NCBI GenBank assembly: GCA_904066235.2 | Contig: CAJFCV020000002.1 | Span: 620,001-684,000, forward strand | DNA length: 64,000 bases | Direction: 5' to 3' | Origin: Bursaphelenchus xylophilus | Taxonomy: Eukaryota; Nematoda; Chromadorea; Rhabditida; Aphelenchoididae | Shown here: positions 1-11,536 of the stretch, piece by piece | How the letters are laid out: every line of letters starts with the position of its first letter | Numbering within the stretch: the stretch's first letter is position 1 | Program-made: the position numbers and the translations under genes | Notes under the pieces: model-generated | What the model was told of the DNA's origin: nothing | Seen by the model: the letters and a program-made list of their open reading frames with translations, nothing else | The model's database searches: none

Positions 1-800
1 ATCAAAAGTAGCTATATTTTCACCTCATAGTACATAATATCAGATAGGGACTATTTAGTACTAGAGGAAGTTAACAGAATTTTCGAGACCAGCACCTTCG
101 ACAACCCCTAAATGCAGTACTTTTCGAAAATTTTCAAAAAATTACTGGTTAACAGTACTACTTAAGAAAAAAGTAACAACGAGAAAAAAATGAACATAAT
201 TTTCGAAATCAGCACCCTTGATTATACTATGTAATTTCGACACTTTTTGATTTTTTTTTCATAAATACTCGATTTTGGGGCTTTCGAGGGCGCTGATTTC
301 GAAAATGATGTTCATTTTTTCGGATCTTTACTAGTTTTCCTTAAGTAGTAGTGTTAAAGAGTAACTTTTTGAAAATTTTCAAAAAATATTGGATATAGGG
401 GTTTTTGAGGGCACTGATTTCGAAAATCATGTTCATTTTTTCTAGTTGTCGCTTTTTTTTAAGTAGTACCGTTAAGTAGTAATTTTTTGAAAATTTTCCA
501 ATAATACTGGATTTAGGGTTTTCGAAGGTGCTGGTACTACATAGTATCATACAGCACTACTTAGTACTAGAGGAAAAGTTAACATGATTTTCGAAACCAG
601 CACCTTCGAAAACCCCTAAATCATGTATTTTTGGAAAATTTTCAAAACATTACTACTTTACAGTACTACTTAAGGAAAAAAGTAAGAATCAAAAAAATGA
701 ATGTCATTTTCGAAATCATCACCCTTGATTATCCTTATTTCGACACTTGCTTCGAAGAAAAACAATATTTTTCGGTTTCCCCAATTGTCCCAGTTCCCAA
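1..800. repeat. R5 AGTACT-rich inverted-repeat element (left end outside window)
   Basis: AT-rich sequence with many AGTACT/TAGTAC blocks and inverted copies of a segment reading like 'cgaaatcagcaccctcgatt'. The right end, about 720-800, ends in 'tttcggtttccccaattg', the same end seen near 31480, 41335 and 58645. No coding region was accepted here; short open frames follow the repeat and recur in other copies. Confidence 0.6.
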
Positions 801-1067
801 CGGAACTGTTCAAAGTGCAACGCTCAGAACTTAATCAAAAATGGCAAAATTTGAAAAAGTTTTTTTGTACGAATACCGGATTCATAGCTTGAATTTTGTT
901 TATTATTTTGAATATTTTTATCAAGATAACATTAAGAACGCTGGCGAATTATTCGACTCGTTTCTGCGTCAAATATTTTTTTTTCGGTTTTCAAAAATCC
1001 CTTTCATTTCCACGCGATTTCAACTTTTTTTGTTTATTCTTCCCAATTGTTTTTAGCGGGAGCGGTG

Positions 1068-4000
1068 ATGTTTGCATTTTATCTGCTGTACATATCTCTC
1101 GTAAATGCCAATGCAGTGATTCCCTCAGTTTTCCGTAACCGCCTTCTTCGAAGTGTTAATCAGCATGGACATGGAGAGCTTGTTTTTGCGCATGCCGTAA
1201 GTATTTTTTTTTAAATCTTTTTTGGGAAAACAGAATTAAAAAAAAAGACTTTTCGGAAAGCAGAATTAAAAAAATTTTTTTTTGGGAAAGCAGAATTAAA
1301 AAAATTTTTTTTTGGAAGAGCAGAATTAAAAAAAATTTTTTGGGAAAGCAGAATTTAAAAAAAAAATGTTTTGGAAAACAGAATTTAAAAAAAAATTTTT
1401 TTTGGGAAAGCATAATTTTTTAACTGAAATTATGTATTTAAAACACGTTTTTTCTAAGCTTGGAGAGCCCTGGCTACACGAAAAATCAAACTGCTTCATT
1501 TTTCTTTAAACTTGGAAAACTGTAGCTACGTACCATTCTAAGAAACTTTCCCGTTAACTTTTTTTCGAAATCTTACTGTACTTTGGGTTACGGTAACATG
1601 ACTCATTTTGTCATAACTCGGGAACCAGATGTCGTAGCGAGACGGGGTCTTTACCAGTGTGTTCAGCGTGCCGAAAGATGGCTTTTTGTTAGCTACACCA
1701 AGTTTCTAGGACCCCGGGAAGTGGCAAAAAAATTTGAATATTTATGCAAAAATTCAAAAATATGCAAATTTCTCGAAAATTTAACCAAAATTATGCTCAT
1801 TTTTATTTCATATTTTGAAAGTAGAGGACATAGCGGTTTCAATGGTGTAAAAAACTTGAACGTGCGAACCGAGCTGTCTGAGAACGGGCTGTTTGAAGTT
1901 GGGGCACCCAGTCATGAATGAGCAAAAAATCGGGGTAAACTGTATAAAATCATTGTTAAACGGCAAGAATGGAAAGTAAATTTTGTTATTACATTGTATC
2001 GGTCACAATAGAAGATTTTCCACATAATTTTCATAAATTTGCATATTTTGGAATTTCTTGCATTTACGGGTGCATCAGCCGCCAGATAGGCGTGGACATG
2101 GCAAAAATCGGTTTTGAGTTTTTTACATTAAAATGACTGTTGGAAGGTATTAAGCAAAAGCGAACAATATTTTTTCCCAAATCCTTCATTAAGGTATATT
2201 TTTACAACATTTTGACAATAAATGCAAGTAATTCCAAAATATGCAAATTTACGAAAATTATGTGGGAAATCCTCTATTGTGACCGATACGATGTAATAAC
2301 AAAATTTACTTTCCATTCTTGCCGTTTAACAACGATTTTATGCGGTTTACTCCGATTTTTTGCTCATTCGTGACTGGGTGCCCCAACTTCAAACAGCCCG
2401 TTCTCAGACAGCTCGGTTCGCACGTTCAAGTTTTTTACACTGCTGAAACCGCTATGACCTCTACTTTCAAAATATGAAATAAAAATGAGCATAATTTTGG
2501 TTAAATTTTCGAGAAATTTGCATATTTTTGAATTTTTGCATAAATATTCAAATTTTTTTGCCACTTCCCGGGGTCCTAGAAACTTGGTGTAGCTAACAAA
2601 AAGCCATCTTTCGGCACGCTGAACACACTGGTAAAGATCCCGTCTCGCTACGACATCTGGTTCCCGAGTTATGACAAAATGAGTCATGTTACCGTAACCC
2701 AAAGTACAGTAAGATTTCGAAAAAAAGTTAACGGGAAAGTTTCTTAGAATGGCACGTAGCTACAGTTTTCCAAGTTTAAAGAAAATTGGAGCAGTTTTAT
2801 TTTTCGTGTAGCCAGGGTTGTTGACCTGCGCTCGACTTTTAGAAAAATCGTGTTTTAAAAAAAAAATTTTTTTGACATTGCATTTTCAGGTCTGGCGACA
2901 CGGCGACCGAATGCCCGACCGAGATATGCCCAAATTTGGAGTGAAATGGCCGCTTCCCACCGGAGAAATGAGTGTGGTAAGCAAAATGGGGAAAAGTTCC
3001 TTATTCTGGCCACAACAAAGGTATTCTGCGAACTGCGCCCAAGCTTGGTAACTAAAGTTAGGAAAAAAAATCGACCTAACTGGCACTGAATTACTATAAT
3101 AGCAAGTTTTAAGTGTATCTACGAAGGCGATGACGACTCATTTAGTTCTATACGGAGGCAATAAGTTTAGTTCCGGACATGTTTCATCGTATAAAGTGTG
3201 AAATCGCAGGCTGCAGACGCTTTTGAAGGGTAAGATGGTACGTAAAAAGAAGGTAACTCACTAACTAAATCCACTGTCCGGGCATTGACAACGATGAATT
3301 GAGCCTGCACGCGAAATTTGGGCTAATTCCGACCAGTTTCCGCAAAGTTATAAGTTGTGGCCAGAATAAGGAACCCGTTTTTCTATGAAAAAAGCCTAAA
3401 TAAATAGTGTAAAAAAGGGCCTCAAAGTTAGCTAAAATCCATACGAACTGGCTTTACTGTACCATACGAAGCCGGTTTCGACAAAAAAACCAAAAAAAAA
3501 CTTACCAATAATTTTGTGACATTTCGTCGAAAAATCGATAATATTGGTTATCCATCTCAGATCTCATCAACTACAATGTAAATTGTTTCAGCTAGGAATG
3601 GAACAGCAGTTCAAACTCGGAGAGAAGCTACGAACTCGGTATGTGGAAACCGAGAAGTTGATCAGCCCGTATTTCAACAGTGAAGAGGTGAGGAATGAGA
3701 AGGGATTTTCTTGAAGTGTAAAGCCTTGATTTAGCAGGAAATTATACAGGTAGCATTAGGATAGAACGAGTATTGATTTGTGAAAAGTTTTAGCTTTTGA
3801 ACAGCAGAGGTGACTGTGATATTTAATCGCCTTTTTTCTTTTTCGAAACAAAAAGGGAGAGTAGGTCAGACGAAAACTACATACATGTTTTTGGCTACAA
3901 CTTTTCAAAGGTTACAGTGGCGGACCTGATCCAGCGGCAAAAAACGTACCGTTTTGCATTCGGGAGGTATGAAAAAATGTGGCAAAATACCTCGCTCTCC

Positions 4001-7000
4001 AAGCGAAAAAACTCAGATTTCAAAAGCGCGCCAGCTCTTTTTGCCTTGAGGGAAAGGGAGGAGAGCCATTTTTCATGGGAACTATCAAAAATGTGGCAAA
4101 ATCCTTCCATCTCCAAATGAAAAAACTCTGATTTCAAAAGCGCTCGCCCTTCAAAACGAAGTTTTCTCACTTGGAGAGGGAAGCATTTTGCCACATTTTT
4201 GATACTTCCCGGATGCAAAATGGCACTTTTTTTGTCACTGGATCGCTATACTTGAAAAATTTTGATATTTTGAAGAAATATTTTTCATTCCAATTAAAAA
4301 AGCCCACCAAATTTTTTAATCATAAATCAAAAAAAAATTCCTCTACTTTTGGCCTGAAATTTGCGATTATTTCTGTAGAAGTGGAGTTAAAATTTTAGCG
4401 AATGTCTTGGATAATAAAATTTTCAATTTGTGCCAAGTTCTGGCGGAATCGAAAAATCAGAATTGTGCTTCGTTTGGATAGAAAAAAAGCAATTTTTTGT
4501 TGTGATTTTAGTTTTTTTAGTAGGGGAAATGACGCTAATTTGATGCAATTTGAGGCAAACGTTAGACTGAAAAAATCGGTCGAATAAACAACCCCATTTT
4601 TTAGATCTATGTCCGCAGTACGGACAAGAACAGAACCCTCCAAAGTGCGAGCATCACAATGATGGGAATGTACGGTCCGAATGTGAGGAAAGGAACGGAC
4701 GTCCCCGATTATTCCCCCTGGCCGGCTGGATTTGTCGCCATCCCAGTCCACACTGTCGAATATTCTACTGATTATGTGGGTAAAATTTACTTTCAAAATT
4801 GATATTTCGGAGTTTGAAAATCTTTTGGGTCCATAAAAAATTTCACTCTAAAAATTTTTTATTTAGGTGGCAAATGTGAATCGAAAATGCCCAAGGCTCC
4901 GAAAACTGCTGCGAACGATTTATTACGAAACGCCGGAGGGCAGGAATATCAGCATGGTAAGTGAGGGTAAAAATTTTCCAAAAAATGATGATTTTTCAAA
5001 ATTCTTAAATTTTCGATAAAAACAAGGTCATTTCGCTCTTTGAAACTTCTGAAAATCCCTCTAAAATCTCGAATTGACCTCATAAAATCATTTGTTTCAG
5101 GATCCAGAAAACAAAATTTTATTCCAATACCTCAGTGAGCAAAGTGGAAAGCCCATCGACATGTTCAATTTTTGGTCGATAAATGACTATGCGATGGTTT
5201 CAAGGGCAAGTTTTTGGTCTCTTTTTTCTCCACGTACAACTAGAAGCTCTAAAATTTCGGTTTTTAGATCCACAATGTCTCCCTGTCTATTACGGAGGAC
5301 TCTTTGTTCGAGCAAATCCAACGAATCGACGACCGAATCGACCGGCTTCAATTCGGCATCGGCTTGCAGCCCTTCAAAGGAGTCGATCTCAAATTGGACA
5401 TGGCCAAAGTTAGAGGGTCGCCGATGTTGTTTGAGATACTGGAGAGGATGAATCGCAAGGTGTTTTGTAGAGAGACGGAAAAGGAAAAAATGTCGGACGA
5501 GCAGAAGGACATGTGCAAACGAATGGACAAGCTGAAGTTTTATGCTTATTCTGCGGTGAGTTTGAGATTCGAATGGGGTTTTTATAAGGGTAAAATTGGA
5601 GGACCTGATCCAGTGGCAAAAAAAGTACCATTTTGCATCCGGGAGTATCAAAAAATGTGGCAAAATACCTCCCTCTCCATGTGAAAAAACTCCAATTTCA
5701 AAACGGAGTTTTTTCAGTTGGAGAGGGAGGTATTTTTCCACATTTTTGCTACTTCCCGGATGCAAGACGATACGTTTTTTACCACTGCATCAGGTCCCTC
5801 ACTGTACAAAAATTGCAATTTCCAATATTATGCTTGACATCAGTCCCTTGGATAGTCAAATTCACGGTGATTTTCTTCTGTAACAGACCCCTCCCTTAGG
5901 GGATCGGGGCTGACCGATAGATTGACCTAGCCTTCCGGGCCAGGTATCTCACCGCCTTCCACGTACCCGAGCGGCGTATCGCTCTACTAGACAATACTCA
6001 AATATCCATACCGGTTAACAATTACATTTATTATTCCAAACACAACCGCCATCTTCATCGCTTTTCCCTCTCTCCTCGATCTTCGATCGAGGCGCCAGGA
6101 CTTGGGTTTAGACATGCGCGGTAACTCCGCCTCCGACTTACGTCATCAGCGTCGCTGGCCGCGACATCTTCCCCCTCCTCCTATCGCGACGACCGCGTCG
6201 CGAGAATTGACGGCAAGGTCTGAATAAGGCTTCAAACTTTAGATATCAATAACACATACAAAAATGAATACGACAAATTATAATAATGTAAAATTAAAGC
6301 TTACTACGGTTATTACTGCCTATTTTGAACTGCTATCGAATTGCAAACGTTTATCCCTTTAGACAAGACTATGAAATATAAGGAAGAAAAGTGAATATTT
6401 CTTGGTTTTTCAGGTATTATATTAATTCACGACGAGCTCAGCGAACGGAGGAAACTGCTCCGCGTTCTGGGCTTTATGGTATTGTAAGTGCGACGCTATA
6501 TATCTTTTTTCCGATAACCAAGATTGCAAGAAAGACTAGAGTTTCATAAGAATGGGAGTCCACGTAGCTCTTCTGATAGTTTTCTGATAGGACGAAAGTT
6601 AATACAGCATAAAATTGTCCATACAATACATGCTGCGACCTGATTGTGAGAGGAAGAAGCTGAGGGGTGTGGGTGTGGAGTAGTGAAGTGGATGGAAAGT
6701 GTGTGTGAGTGGCATAGTGACTGTGGTGCTTAGTCCTCCTCTTCTTCATCATACTCTTCGTAGTCGTCTTGATCCTCCTGGTAGTCATCTTCGTATGGGT
6801 CTTCCGAATAATCTTCGGCGTCGTCGTACTCATCATCATATTGCGGTTCCTGTGCATCCCAATGCGAGGGTCCCGGTTCATTGGTGGGCCTATCATAACT
6901 ATCATGGAACAAATTGAGACTTGCTTCTGACCGGCGCGGGCGGTCTTCTTGATTTGAGATCTGATGCGGTTCTCTGCGCCGCTTGCGGTTGTTGGGGTGA

Positions 7001-10000
7001 TTTTCGCGAAAATTGTTGTAACGCGGGTTGAAATTCCGCGGTCCGGCGAAAGGGGCTCTTTTCCCTCTGCGATTGTGAAACGGGTTGAGGCGAGCGAGCT
7101 TCCTCTGTACAGGGTGCGCCAATAAAATCTGGACTAATGTTTTTGCTTGCCCTGCGGGCTGTAACAGTACGAGAACAAAGTTCTCGATTGTGGACACGTG
7201 TAATACGTCCAAGAAGCTATCTTTAAAGTTTCAGACAAAATAATCGTCTACGACACTTGTTTTGCCATTATAAGTGCATACAACTAAGGCGCCTGAAACA
7301 CGGACCCCAAATTGGTCAAAAAATGGTTGCGCTATCTTTACCGTTTTATGCTATGGACTGAAATTTACTTTTTCTGATAGAGCTCCGTTCGGTTTTTATA
7401 CACTGAAATTGATTTTTCCTCATTATGACAATTAGGCTTTTTACAGCTCGCCAAAGTTGGCTTAAAAACGGGCCCTTTTTCACGAGAACTTCCGTTAAAT
7501 TAAACATTTTTATGTAGAAGTTTCCCTGTGTGATTCCAAACATGTTAAGCACCAGAACTACTTTTGCAAGGATAACCAGAGTCAGCATAGTCACCTTTCA
7601 AAAAGGATTTTTCTATCTGCTGCCTCTGGGGATTAAATAGTGGCTGTAGGGGCATAATTTACCATATCCTCGCTATTCGAGTGAGCTTGGACTAGATATT
7701 TCTAAAAGTGATTTGGCTACATCAGCATGTATCCAGTATACAACTCTATGTTGATTTTTACGCTCAAGGCCTTTCATACTTGTTGCAAACTGCCAAAACG
7801 TTTCAAGTTCCGAATGACCGAGCCTTGAATTCCCCCATGAACTTTTATTTATGAAAAAACGGTCCCCTTATATGTGCGGATTTTCTTTTACACTATAACA
7901 ATTGGCTATCTATACGCTCTGTAATCACGGAATTTTGGAGCAACACGGGCTATAATCTGGCGTTGAGATCCTTAAAAACACAAAAATCCAAATTTTTGGG
8001 TATTTTTTTGTTTCCGCCACCAACGCCGCCAGATCGGCCACCAACCCTGGTTCCGTAGGCTGTTACAAAGACAACAGCACGTACTTTATATACGATCAAT
8101 TTGAAGAACGTCAGTGACTATTAGCAGAAATAATGGAAGAATCAATATCCCAGTTATCATCTTGAAAAAAAATTTCTGCACCTCCAAAAACTTTTGATTA
8201 TTTTTTCAGCCTTGCAATAGGCATCGACCTGGTTATTACCGTTGCTGTATAGCACTGTTGTTACCCTTTCTAAAAGTGCTAAAAGTTTCCGTTCTCAGGC
8301 CATCCGAAAAAGGCTATATGGAATTTAGTTTTGTCCAGATTTTATTGGCGCACCCTGTATATTGAAAAGGGCTTCGCGAACGAAATTGTCGGACCCCTGC
8401 ACCGCATTCACGCCGTACGCCTCATAGCGTCCGACCTCATTTTCCGCTATCACTATCAATTCGCCTAGCTCCGTATCTCTATTAGCGCGCAAGCGGATGG
8501 CGTCGCGTACCTGCCTTGGTAAAGCGGCAACTAATTGCGCGCGTACTTGAGACTCTTGTACCGCACTCGCCAATTCCCCGTGCTCCTCACTCGGAAATGC
8601 ATACGTTGCAAGATCACGCAACTCTTCCACCAACCCTAACACTGACTCACCCTCAGCCCATGTCTTCTCAAAGAAATCCCGGCGCGCTTTTCCTTGCTTC
8701 CCAGCTATTGGGACTGCGCGAGCAATCGCATTTAAAATTTCCTCTGGCTCCTCGGCCCTGATTAGCTCTCTGTCCAGATTGTTATACACCACCATGGCTT
8801 CATCAGCCAAACAGTGGGGAATAAGTTCGGCCGCTTTCTTGCGGCCTAACTTCCTCGCATCACACATACGAGCGTATTGCTGCAAAAACGTGGCAAAAGG
8901 CCGCGGGTCGTGTCGGCCGCAAAAGGGGGTCAACGGATAGGAGGGCGCGTTAGGCTCTTCCGTTGGGGCCATGATATCCGATCAGAAAAAAGTTACCTGT
9001 GCTAGGCACGGATGAAGGTAAAGAAATGATCTTCCAAATTTTAGTTTGGCCGGGAAGGTGGGCGTTGTTTGCATGGGTGGGCTCGTTTTGGTTTGGCGCC
9101 ACACCTTGCGTAACTTGGCGCGCTGACCCCTTGTCGCTTGACCTATATATGTTCAACTTAATGGGCCTATTGCGCCTTTCCCGCTTTATTTTCTCTGAGG
9201 CTATTCTTCTTTGCGGTAATCTTTCCAGTTGTGACCCCTGTTGCCATAGCTCGCAGCAATCAAAAAAAAATTCAAATTTTACATCGATACCGAGAGAAAA
9301 AAATGTGTACAGAAAGGTGAAGACCTAGTACTTGTTGATCAGACAATCCTAAGTAAACCCTTTTTCAAAGATGGTGGATATTACATGCTTTTAGGGAAGT
9401 CAAATAGCTCGTTTTATAGCAAGTGGCCTCAAGTTAATGTCAATGATGAATCTCTAGTTTCTTTTCGTTTTTTTGAGATCATATGTACTTATTTTGCTTA
9501 TGCCGCGTTCAAGGAAGCTTTCAATGTAGAAAAATAAAATTACACTGTCCCTGTCCCTGTATAAATAATTTTCGATCGCTAATTTCTTTTTTGGGGGTAT
9601 TTTATTTTTGGATTTTTTATTTGGTTTTTTCAATTAATTTTTTTTTCAGCACGACATGACGATATCAGCACTCTTTGCGATTTTTGGATTTCCAGCCCCG
9701 AATTTCGATGAGATTGGATTGCCCTGTTATTCGACTGCAGTGACCATCGAACTTCGGCGGATCAACCAGAAATATGTTGTTAGAGTAAGTTAGAGTAACC
9801 GCTGTCAAAATTTTGGTTTATTTACTGTAACCTTGGAGAAAATGCGTTTTATTTATAGCGATTTTGGAGAAAAAGTTCATTATTTGTTATGTTACAGCAA
9901 TTTGAAAAATTTTTTTTTTTATGTTACAGTAATCCTGGCAGAATTTTTTTTTTCATGTGACAGTAATGTTTAGTCAAAAAATTTGATTTTGAGGCATAAA

Positions 10001-10428
10001 ATTTCCCGTTTTTAGGTGCTCTTCTGGCCAGCGAACAAGGACAAATTTCAAGACATTACAAGTCACATCAAAGGATGCGAAGGGGAATGCACTTTGAAAC
10101 AATTCAACGAAAGGGCAGAGATTTACAGGGTCGATGATATCAAAGAGGTGGGAAAATTTATTTTTACATGTATTAGTCTATGTTTCTCACCGTTTCACAG
10201 TGATTTTTTGACTCTTCAAGTTTTCGTGGCGGGACCGAAAATCTAAAATGCACAGTCATATCTTTGTTTTTTCAGTTATGCAACACCCCATTGTTCCCAA
10301 ATTCAACGGACAAAGATTCAAACGACCCCAACGACCCACGAATCCCAGTTCTGTCGTCGGGAAATCTTCGGAGTTACAGTATTCTAGTCATGATATCTGC
10401 ATTCCTATTCAACTCATTTGGTCTGTAA
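1068..10428 (+). CDS. Histidine acid phosphatase, secreted or membrane-anchored
   Basis: Ten exons: 1068-1196, 2890-2976, 3592-3687, 4605-4775, 4867-4956, 5101-5205, 5268-5555, 9650-9784, 10016-10147, 10276-10428; all junctions phase 0; 461 aa. Seen: N-terminal hydrophobic signal peptide; RHGDRMP at 46-52, with H47 as the family's phosphohistidine nucleophile; PVHT near the middle; HD at 323-324, the catalytic proton-donor motif, opening exon 8; hydrophobic C-terminus, so possibly membrane-anchored. Family knowledge: hydrolyses phosphomonoesters at acidic pH outside the cell or in the lumen. The start is the first ATG after a TTTTAG acceptor at 1051-1056, suiting trans-splicing. Intron 6 uses a GC donor (gcaagt, 5206). 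Introns 1 and 7 (1.7 and 4.1 kb) are swollen by transposons. The length fits the family. The ends of exon 4 were chosen by family alignment. Confidence 0.93.
1214..1412. repeat. Tandem A/T-run minisatellite
   Basis: Six or seven units of roughly 30-35 bp built on 'gggaaagcagaatt' followed by A and T runs. It lies in intron 1 of the acid phosphatase gene, just after the donor. Confidence 0.8.
1468..2817. mobile_element. R4 fold-back element, 1350 bp
   Basis: Two inverted arms of about 597 bp each (1468-2064 and 2221-2817) flank a 156-bp centre. Termini CCCTGGCTACACG / CGTGTAGCCAGGG match exactly; the arms are nearly identical throughout. Each arm holds the same 112-codon open frame facing inward (1583-1921 plus, 2364-2702 minus). 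No clear target duplication was seen. It sits in intron 1 of the acid phosphatase gene. Class unknown; no transposase seen. Confidence 0.85.
3915..4250. mobile_element. R1 MITE, intron 3 of acid phosphatase
   Basis: Left end TACAGTGGCGGACC is intact; the right end (gtcactggatcgc) is eroded. The arms form the usual long palindrome around 'cctctccaagtgaaaaaac'. Confidence 0.85.
5594..5804. mobile_element. R1 MITE, intron 7 of acid phosphatase
   Basis: Eroded left end (ggaggacctgatcc) and intact right end CAGGTCCCTCACTG followed by TA. Confidence 0.85.
5879..6166 (-). mobile_element. 3' LTR of a truncated LTR retroelement
   Basis: On the minus strand the segment starts TGTCGCGGCC and ends TCTGTTACA, the usual TGT...ACA LTR limits, and directly follows a purine tract. 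It is more GC-rich than its surroundings. No matching 5' LTR was found up to 9640, so this is the surviving LTR of a damaged copy. Assignment to a retroelement clade is not possible from the LTR alone. Confidence 0.7.
6167..6183 (-). other. Polypurine tract next to the 3' LTR
   Basis: Minus strand reads AGGAGGAGGGGGAAGA up to the LTR's TGT. This is the expected plus-strand priming site for LTR retrotransposition. About 240 bp upstream, a short minus-strand frame ending near 6430 (FPPFAELVVN then stop) could be the tail of the pol reading frame; that is inference. Confidence 0.65.
6730..8972 (-). pseudogene. Retroelement gag-like gene split by a mariner-like insertion
   Basis: The N-terminal part runs from ATG 8972 to 8360 and the C-terminal part from 7107 to a stop at 6730. 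Between them lies a 1248-bp element with TA at both ends. Counting one TA and skipping the insert, the frame is uninterrupted (993 nt, 330 aa). The first part is a helical charged protein containing RQYxR- and PHCLADEA-like segments, as expected for a retrotransposon capsid. The second part is Arg/Pro/Asn-rich and ends in a long Asp/Glu tail. No zinc knuckle was seen. Only a few hundred bases separate the gag stop from the 3' LTR, so pol is almost wholly deleted. It is antisense inside intron 7 of the acid phosphatase gene. Confidence 0.75.
7110..8357. mobile_element. mariner/Tc1-like transposon, decayed
   Basis: 25-bp perfect terminal inverted repeats beginning CAGGGTGCGCCAATAAAATC, flanked by TA at 7108-7109 and 8358-8359. 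The length of 1248 bp is what a full mariner would have. No intact transposase frame is visible: the longest is about 82 codons (7346-7594, minus) and was not recognisable. It is inserted in the gag frame. Confidence 0.85.
8973..9640. other. Remaining retroelement leader and intron sequence
   Basis: Upstream of the gag ATG, on the minus strand, about 200 bases include 'ggtgtggcgccaaacc', which could be a primer-binding site. No LTR was found beyond it. 9300-9640 is AT-rich intron sequence with no further feature. Confidence 0.4.
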
Positions 10429-10782
10429 ATATTTTGTGAAAAAATATATATGAAAAGATATGTCATAAAGTTGGTGGTAGTTTCATTATTTTACTTGCAA
10501 TGTGCTATGGAACAGAAATGCGATGGCTAAAAACCGAAGTTTTAGCAGTGCCTTCCGATTGTGAAATCTGTCAAAATTTCCGCGCTCTTTTATCGGATTT
10601 GACAATTGTTATACTAATCCGTTCGTAAAGTCGCTGGAATGTTTTTGGCGACATGCACTCCGCAAAACCAAAAGTTCACTTTGCACTGCGCAATTTTTGG
10701 CTCTGTCGCCCGCACCCTCAGTTTTCTTGCACAGTGCACGTCGCCGAAATCATTCCAGCGTCTTTACGAACGGCCTAGTAAA

Positions 10783-10941
10783 TATCAGTCTGTCGGGAAA
10801 ATAACGGCGGATCGTCGCATCAAAATGTCTCGCCTCGCCGCTATCGCGCACCAAATCCCAAGCCGCGGCTTGCAGTCGCAGAGCGATAATGGGCGATTCC
10901 GAGGCGCGACGATCCGCCGTTATTTTCCCGACAGACTGATA
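10783..10941. mobile_element. R3 palindromic MITE
   Basis: Ends TATCAGTCTGTCGGGAAAAT and its complement pair over 37 bp without mismatch; the GC-rich interior is also partly self-complementary. 350 bp downstream of the acid phosphatase stop. Confidence 0.85.
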
Positions 10942-10983
10942 TATTTTTTTGATCTTATCGTTAGAAGTTACAGTTGTCATCTG

Positions 10984-11020
10984 ACAGGGGAAGTACCCAA
11001 GTGCGGCGCTCAGATTTGAT
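10984..11020. repeat. R2 end fragment
   Basis: 'caggggaagtaccca' followed by 'gcggcgctcag', an isolated copy of the R2 terminus about 70 bp before a full-length R2. Confidence 0.7.
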
Positions 11021-11088
11021 ACGCATTTGTCGCAGTAAAATGCCATTTGCAATAGGTCCTTTTTTCCAACGTGTTTGCCCAATATTTA

Positions 11089-11536
11089 CAGGGCAAGTAC
11101 CCCAAGTGCGATGTTCAGATTTTGATGAAACTTGGCACAGATTTAGAATAATTTTTTCTAAAATATATGCGAGAATCCTAGCTCGCGCTTTGCTGAAAAA
11201 AACGAGATTTTTAGATCGAAAGTCGGCAAAAATTTTACACTTTTTGCCGAATTTCGGCACAAAAAGTTTCATTCCTTTTTCTACCATATAGGGTAGTGTT
11301 TCTACTAAAATCAATTTTTTCCGAACGAAACTAGCAAAGTTATGGCCAAAAAGTGTTTTTTTTCTTTGACCGCTCTCCACGTTTAGTGTGCTCTCTCGGC
11401 GACAAGGATCGCTGAATATCTCGGCGGCGCTTGCAAAGCGCGAGCTAAAACTTTCAGGAATTGAAATCTAGTCTATATATTCCCGACGTATGCGCAAAAT
11501 TTAAAGAAAATCTGAGCGTCGCACTTGGAGTACTTA
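11089..11536. mobile_element. R2 inverted-repeat element
   Basis: Termini 'agtaccccaagtgcgatg' and 'cgtcgcacttggagtact' are inverted. The interior shows the family core (cggcaaaaatttt, ctaaacgtggagagcggtca on the other strand). No coding potential. Confidence 0.8.

Noticed and set aside
1583..1921. 112-codon frame as a host gene
   Set aside because: It lies in an arm of the R4 fold-back and is repeated in the other arm; at most an element-encoded peptide. Kept as a finding, not as a gene.
3895..4218. Open frames inside R1 MITEs, with shared peptides such as AFCHIFD and GKYLPLQVK
   Set aside because: The same peptides appear in every R1 copy in several frames; they are translated repeat sequence.
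7346..7594. Transposase of the mariner-like element
   Set aside because: 82 codons without the D,D(D/E) pattern or a recognisable helix-turn-helix; the element seems decayed.
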